Source: Deltaproteobacteria bacterium
Lineage (GTDB): Bacteria > Desulfobacterota > Desulfobacteria > Desulfobacterales > ETH-SRB1
Assembly (NCBI GenBank): GCA_003647525.1
Contig: QMMZ01000091.1
Location: 1 to 7,227 of the forward strand
Direction: 5' to 3'
DNA length: 7,227 bases
This document shows positions 4,492 to 7,227 of the stretch, piece after piece. The notes beneath the pieces were generated by a model. It did no database searches. It worked only from the letters and a program-made list of their open reading frames with translations, and was not told the DNA's origin. The number at the start of each line of letters is the position of its first letter. Within the stretch, counting starts at the first letter, position 1. Made by a program: the position numbers and the translations under genes.

Positions 4492-6024
4492 TTACAAGGA
4501 AAACCTCTTTTCATTTGCCTTTCGATATGTCTTTTTTAGAGAATGATAAAGGTCTTTATAGTTTTCAAACATTTCATGATAGATATCTTTATGATCTGGG
4601 TTTGGCTCAAATACTTTTCGGACCTTAACCAGATCTTTTACTTTCTCAAATCCGGGATAGATGCCGGAACCTACAAATGCTATCACGGCTGCACCAATGG
4701 CTCCTGCCATTTTGGGTCGGTCAGTAGCTTCAATTTTTCGCTGGGTTATGTCGGCGATGATCTGCATCCAGTGATCATTTTGTGAACCTCCTCCTGTTAC
4801 CTTTAGATTTGGAATCCGGAAACCGAAATCCTTTTCAAAATTCTCGATGATCCACCTGAGGTTGTATGCTATACCTTCTGAAAGAGCCCGTACAAAATGG
4901 CCCCGGGTATGCTCAAGACTAAGGTTGAAAATAGTGCCACGTGTCTGGGTGGTGCTGACAGGATATCTCTCTCCCAGCAGCCATGGGGTAAAAATTAAAT
5001 GATCGGACCCTGGAGGGGTTTGGGAAGCTTCTTTATCGAGTAATTCATAAATATCCTCTTTCAATTCAGCTTTTTCCCGTATATAAAACCGCTCGATCAG
5101 CCATTCAAGGTTGGCTCCGGCAGATTCTGTGATACCTACTACCAGATTTTTTTTAGGGTCAGCACTTTGCAGACATACAGCACCATTTTTGAATTTTGGT
5201 GCCCTTCGGGTCGTTACACCCACCCATGCAGAAGTACCGAGATAGATATGAGCCTCACCCTCAAGAATGGCCCCACTACCAACTGCAGCACTTTGTGTAT
5301 CGTCACATCCGCCGTACACGGCAAGCCCTTCCGGCAATCCGCAGGCTTTAGCGGCTTCTCTGGTCAAATCGCCCACCCGGTCAATGCTTTTTACCAGTGC
5401 AGGTAATTTTTGCACATCGATACCCAATACTCTAAAAAATATTTTTTCCCAGTCCTTCTTCTTCAGGTTAAATGCGTAGGAACATGCACCGGACCATTCT
5501 GCCACCATTTTGCCTGTAGCCTTAAATTTCAGATAGCCATTGACATCGAGAAATTTCCAGGCATTTTCATAAATCTTTGTTTCCCGTTTTTTCAGCCAGG
5601 CTAATTTTGGTATTACGTCCTTGCCGGTAATTTCTATTCCGATCATAGCTTTGAAAGCTTTCCTGCCAAAAAACCTTTTCATGGCCCACCTTGCCTGCTT
5701 TTCTGCACGGCCATCCACCCAGGTGATATTCTTTCGCAAAGTATTTCCCAATTTATCCACAGGAATGATGCCCATTGCTTGTGTAGTAAATACCATGCCC
5801 ACTATACGACTGGGGTCTGCATTGGAGTTTTCTAACATGTGCCGGGTGGACTTAACTATTGCTTCCCAGTAGTCTTCTGCTTGTTGTTCTACCCATCCCG
5901 GGTTGGGATAATAGGATTGATAGAATTCTTCTGCTGTAGCCAGGATTGTACCCTTTTCATCTATAAGCACAGCTTTATTACTGCTGGTCCCCACATCGTG
6001 GGCTATGACCAAATCTTTACTCAT
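4492..6024 (-). CDS. FGGY-family carbohydrate kinase
   Basis: A full-length 510-residue FGGY kinase (sugar or polyol + ATP to phosphate ester + ADP). FGGY_N covers about 4-250, with the phosphate-1 loop HDVGTSSNKAVLID (9-22), the substrate-site WVDGR (102-106) and GGCDDTQSAAVGSG (238-251), whose D241 aligns with the catalytic base. FGGY_C covers about 260-455, with LGTSAW (262-267) and the ATP-site TGGGSQNDHWMQIIADI (410-426). The closest general resemblance is to xylulokinase/gluconokinase/fuculokinase-type members, but substrate cannot be read from motifs. Its ATG overlaps the TGA of the upstream aminotransferase as ATGA (6021-6024), and an AAGG lies about 8 bases before the start. Followed by the aldolase, it probably makes that enzyme's phosphorylated substrate. 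Confidence 0.92.
   Translation of the reverse strand: MSKDLVIAHDVGTSSNKAVLIDEKGTILATAEEFYQSYYPNPGWVEQQAEDYWEAIVKSTRHMLENSNADPSRIVGMVFTTQAMGIIPVDKLGNTLRKNITWVDGRAEKQARWAMKRFFGRKAFKAMIGIEITGKDVIPKLAWLKKRETKIYENAWKFLDVNGYLKFKATGKMVAEWSGACSYAFNLKKKDWEKIFFRVLGIDVQKLPALVKSIDRVGDLTREAAKACGLPEGLAVYGGCDDTQSAAVGSGAILEGEAHIYLGTSAWVGVTTRRAPKFKNGAVCLQSADPKKNLVVGITESAGANLEWLIERFYIREKAELKEDIYELLDKEASQTPPGSDHLIFTPWLLGERYPVSTTQTRGTIFNLSLEHTRGHFVRALSEGIAYNLRWIIENFEKDFGFRIPNLKVTGGGSQNDHWMQIIADITQRKIEATDRPKMAGAIGAAVIAFVGSGIYPGFEKVKDLVKVRKVFEPNPDHKDIYHEMFENYKDLYHSLKKTYRKANEKRFSL
6021..6024 (-). other. ATGA stop/start overlap coupling aminotransferase and kinase
   Basis: On the minus strand ATGA holds both the kinase start (6024-6022) and the aminotransferase stop TGA (6023-6021). 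This geometry is typical of translational coupling and supports one transcript for the three genes. Confidence 0.9.
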
Positions 6025-7227
6025 GATACACCTTCAACTTTTTGGAAGACCCTGTCGAAACCTTCAAGTGCATCATCAATCACTTCGTCAGTGTCTGCCA
6101 TGCTCGTGTACATCCGGCTGCCTGCCAAAGTTACGATTCCCTCCGCCATATATGCAGCACCCATCTCTTCCATCATGTGTTTGCGTGACTTTATCTCCTT
6201 GAGTACTTTCATAATTTTTAGCCAATTGATCTTGACAAACATTACACCGGAAGTTTCCAGATGGCATATTGAGCCCTGATTATATGCCACGTATGGAAGG
6301 TTGTATTTTTTGATTAGTTTTTGCAGACCTGTTGTGAGTCTGTCCCCCGCCCGACCGGCTTTCTCCGGTGCGTTGGTACGTTCCATTTCCATAATAGTAT
6401 AATATCCCGCAGCAGAGCTAAGAGGATTTGCCGCAAGGGTTCCGCCTACCATGGCTCGCTTTTTACCACTTTGTAATCCGGCGGCCAGATATTCCATAAA
6501 ATCCTGTTTCCCACCAAGTCCGCCCGCACTGGGGTATCCCCCCGCCACCACCTTACCGAATACTGTCAAGTCTGGTTTTACACCGAAATAGCCCTGAGCT
6601 CCGCTCATGCCGATCCGGAAGGCTGAAACTACCTCGTCAAAAATGAGTAGAGCACCATGACGGTCACACAGCTCCCGAACCTTTTGATTATAGTCAAAAT
6701 CGACAGGTCTGGTACCACTTTCAGGACCTATGGGTTCAAGGATGACTGCAGCTGTTCCGCCTCTGAGGTGATTTAATTTTAGTTTTCTTTTTAGTGATGC
6801 AATGCTATTGGGCCAAACCTCTTGAGTGTGTTTTGTGCAAGAGGCTGGAATGCCATGTGCTTCGAAACGTCCGGTGCCTGGTATTCGCATGCCGTAAACC
6901 ATCTGATCGCTCCAGCCGTGGTATGCGCCTCCAACTTTGATGATCTTTTTCTTTTTTGTAGCAAGACGGGCAACCCTTATAGCAGCCATAACCGCTTCGG
7001 TGCCACTACCAAGCATCCGGAACATATCGACCGATGGATAAAGTTCACAGATCTTTTTGGCGATTTTATACTCATACTCATGAAACAATCCCGTAGATGG
7101 GCCACAGGTATTGATCAGGTCCAGTATTTTTTCTTTCACGAAAGGGTAATTGCTACCCAATATAGTTGGTCCGCCAGCCTGGAGAAAATCTATATATTTA
7201 TTTCCGTCATAATCATACAAATATGCA
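6021..7227 (-). CDS. Class III aminotransferase, glutamate-1-semialdehyde aminomutase-like (5' partial)
   Basis: About 401 residues of a fold-type I PLP enzyme of aminotransferase class III (PF00202). The frame stays open to the right edge, so the start and roughly 40-50 residues lie outside the window; the TTG at 7220 is not a credible start because the first visible residues (YLYDYDGNKYIDF) are mid-domain. Marks, numbered from that TTG: GSGTEAVMAAIRVAR (71-85), GGAYHGWSD (97-105), EPIGPESG (162-169), IFDEVVSAFRIG (193-204) with the PLP-pairing D195, and FGKVVAGGYP (221-230) with the Schiff-base lysine K223. The pattern is that of glutamate-1-semialdehyde 2,1-aminomutases and their transaminase relatives. 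Being first in an operon with a sugar kinase and aldolase argues against tetrapyrrole synthesis and for amino transfer on a sugar-like or aldehyde substrate. Confidence 0.9.
   Translation of the reverse strand, partial: AYLYDYDGNKYIDFLQAGGPTILGSNYPFVKEKILDLINTCGPSTGLFHEYEYKIAKKICELYPSVDMFRMLGSGTEAVMAAIRVARLATKKKKIIKVGGAYHGWSDQMVYGMRIPGTGRFEAHGIPASCTKHTQEVWPNSIASLKRKLKLNHLRGGTAAVILEPIGPESGTRPVDFDYNQKVRELCDRHGALLIFDEVVSAFRIGMSGAQGYFGVKPDLTVFGKVVAGGYPSAGGLGGKQDFMEYLAAGLQSGKKRAMVGGTLAANPLSSAAGYYTIMEMERTNAPEKAGRAGDRLTTGLQKLIKKYNLPYVAYNQGSICHLETSGVMFVKINWLKIMKVLKEIKSRKHMMEEMGAAYMAEGIVTLAGSRMYTSMADTDEVIDDALEGFDRVFQKVEGVS

Noticed and set aside
5839..6279. Plus-strand 146-codon ORF across the kinase/aminotransferase junction, and other plus ORFs in 4543-6202
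   Set aside because: All are antisense to intact enzymes with complete motifs.
6021..7227. Calling the aminotransferase hemL (tetrapyrrole synthesis)
   Set aside because: Motifs fit the family, but the operon context with a sugar kinase and aldolase speaks against it, so no gene symbol was given.

Overview
The window looks like a piece of a Bacteroidota-type chromosome or a relative. The left part is strongly AT-rich, Shine-Dalgarno sequences are weak or absent, and a TAnnTTTG-like -7 element precedes one gene. The taxon is an inference; there is no rRNA, tRNA or other marker gene here. No CRISPR array, insertion sequence or integrase gene is visible.

Left half (1-3770), an AT-rich accessory region on the + strand. 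It starts with the C-terminal end of a membrane protein, probably a permease. Next come modular units that resemble integron gene cassettes. An LCM-family SAM methyltransferase (445-1338) and a small N-terminally anchored membrane protein (1960-2538) are each bracketed by short inverted repeats of the form G|TTxxxx ... xxxxAA(C/T). Between them is a degenerate unit (about 1404-1891) holding two remnants that point at each other: the first ~21 codons of a 5'(3')-deoxyribonucleotidase (NT5C type) and a minus-strand ParB/Spo0J-like nuclease-domain pseudogene with a stop codon in its GHHRL motif. A ~123-bp direct repeat (298-420 and 1785-1906) precedes both intact cargo genes. A 65-bp attC-like hairpin (1346-1410) follows the methyltransferase.

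After a small unrecognised ORF (2643-2858) comes an NYN-domain (PIN-like) putative RNase, 3036-3647. Two small hairpins lie just upstream of it, one with a GAAA tetraloop, and a nested stem ending in a T-run lies just downstream. The nuclease and its flanking RNA-like structures form a compact unit and are the most interesting candidate for an undescribed element.

Right half (3815-7227), GC-richer, minus strand. This is a tightly coupled catabolic operon, transcribed right to left: a class III PLP aminotransferase of the glutamate-1-semialdehyde aminomutase type (start beyond the window), an FGGY carbohydrate kinase (4-nt ATGA overlap), and a class II zinc aldolase (5-nt gap). The set suggests amino transfer, phosphorylation and retro-aldol cleavage of an unidentified, possibly amino-substituted sugar or polyol. 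The operon converges with the NYN gene across a 167-nt intergenic region, and base composition changes near 3815.
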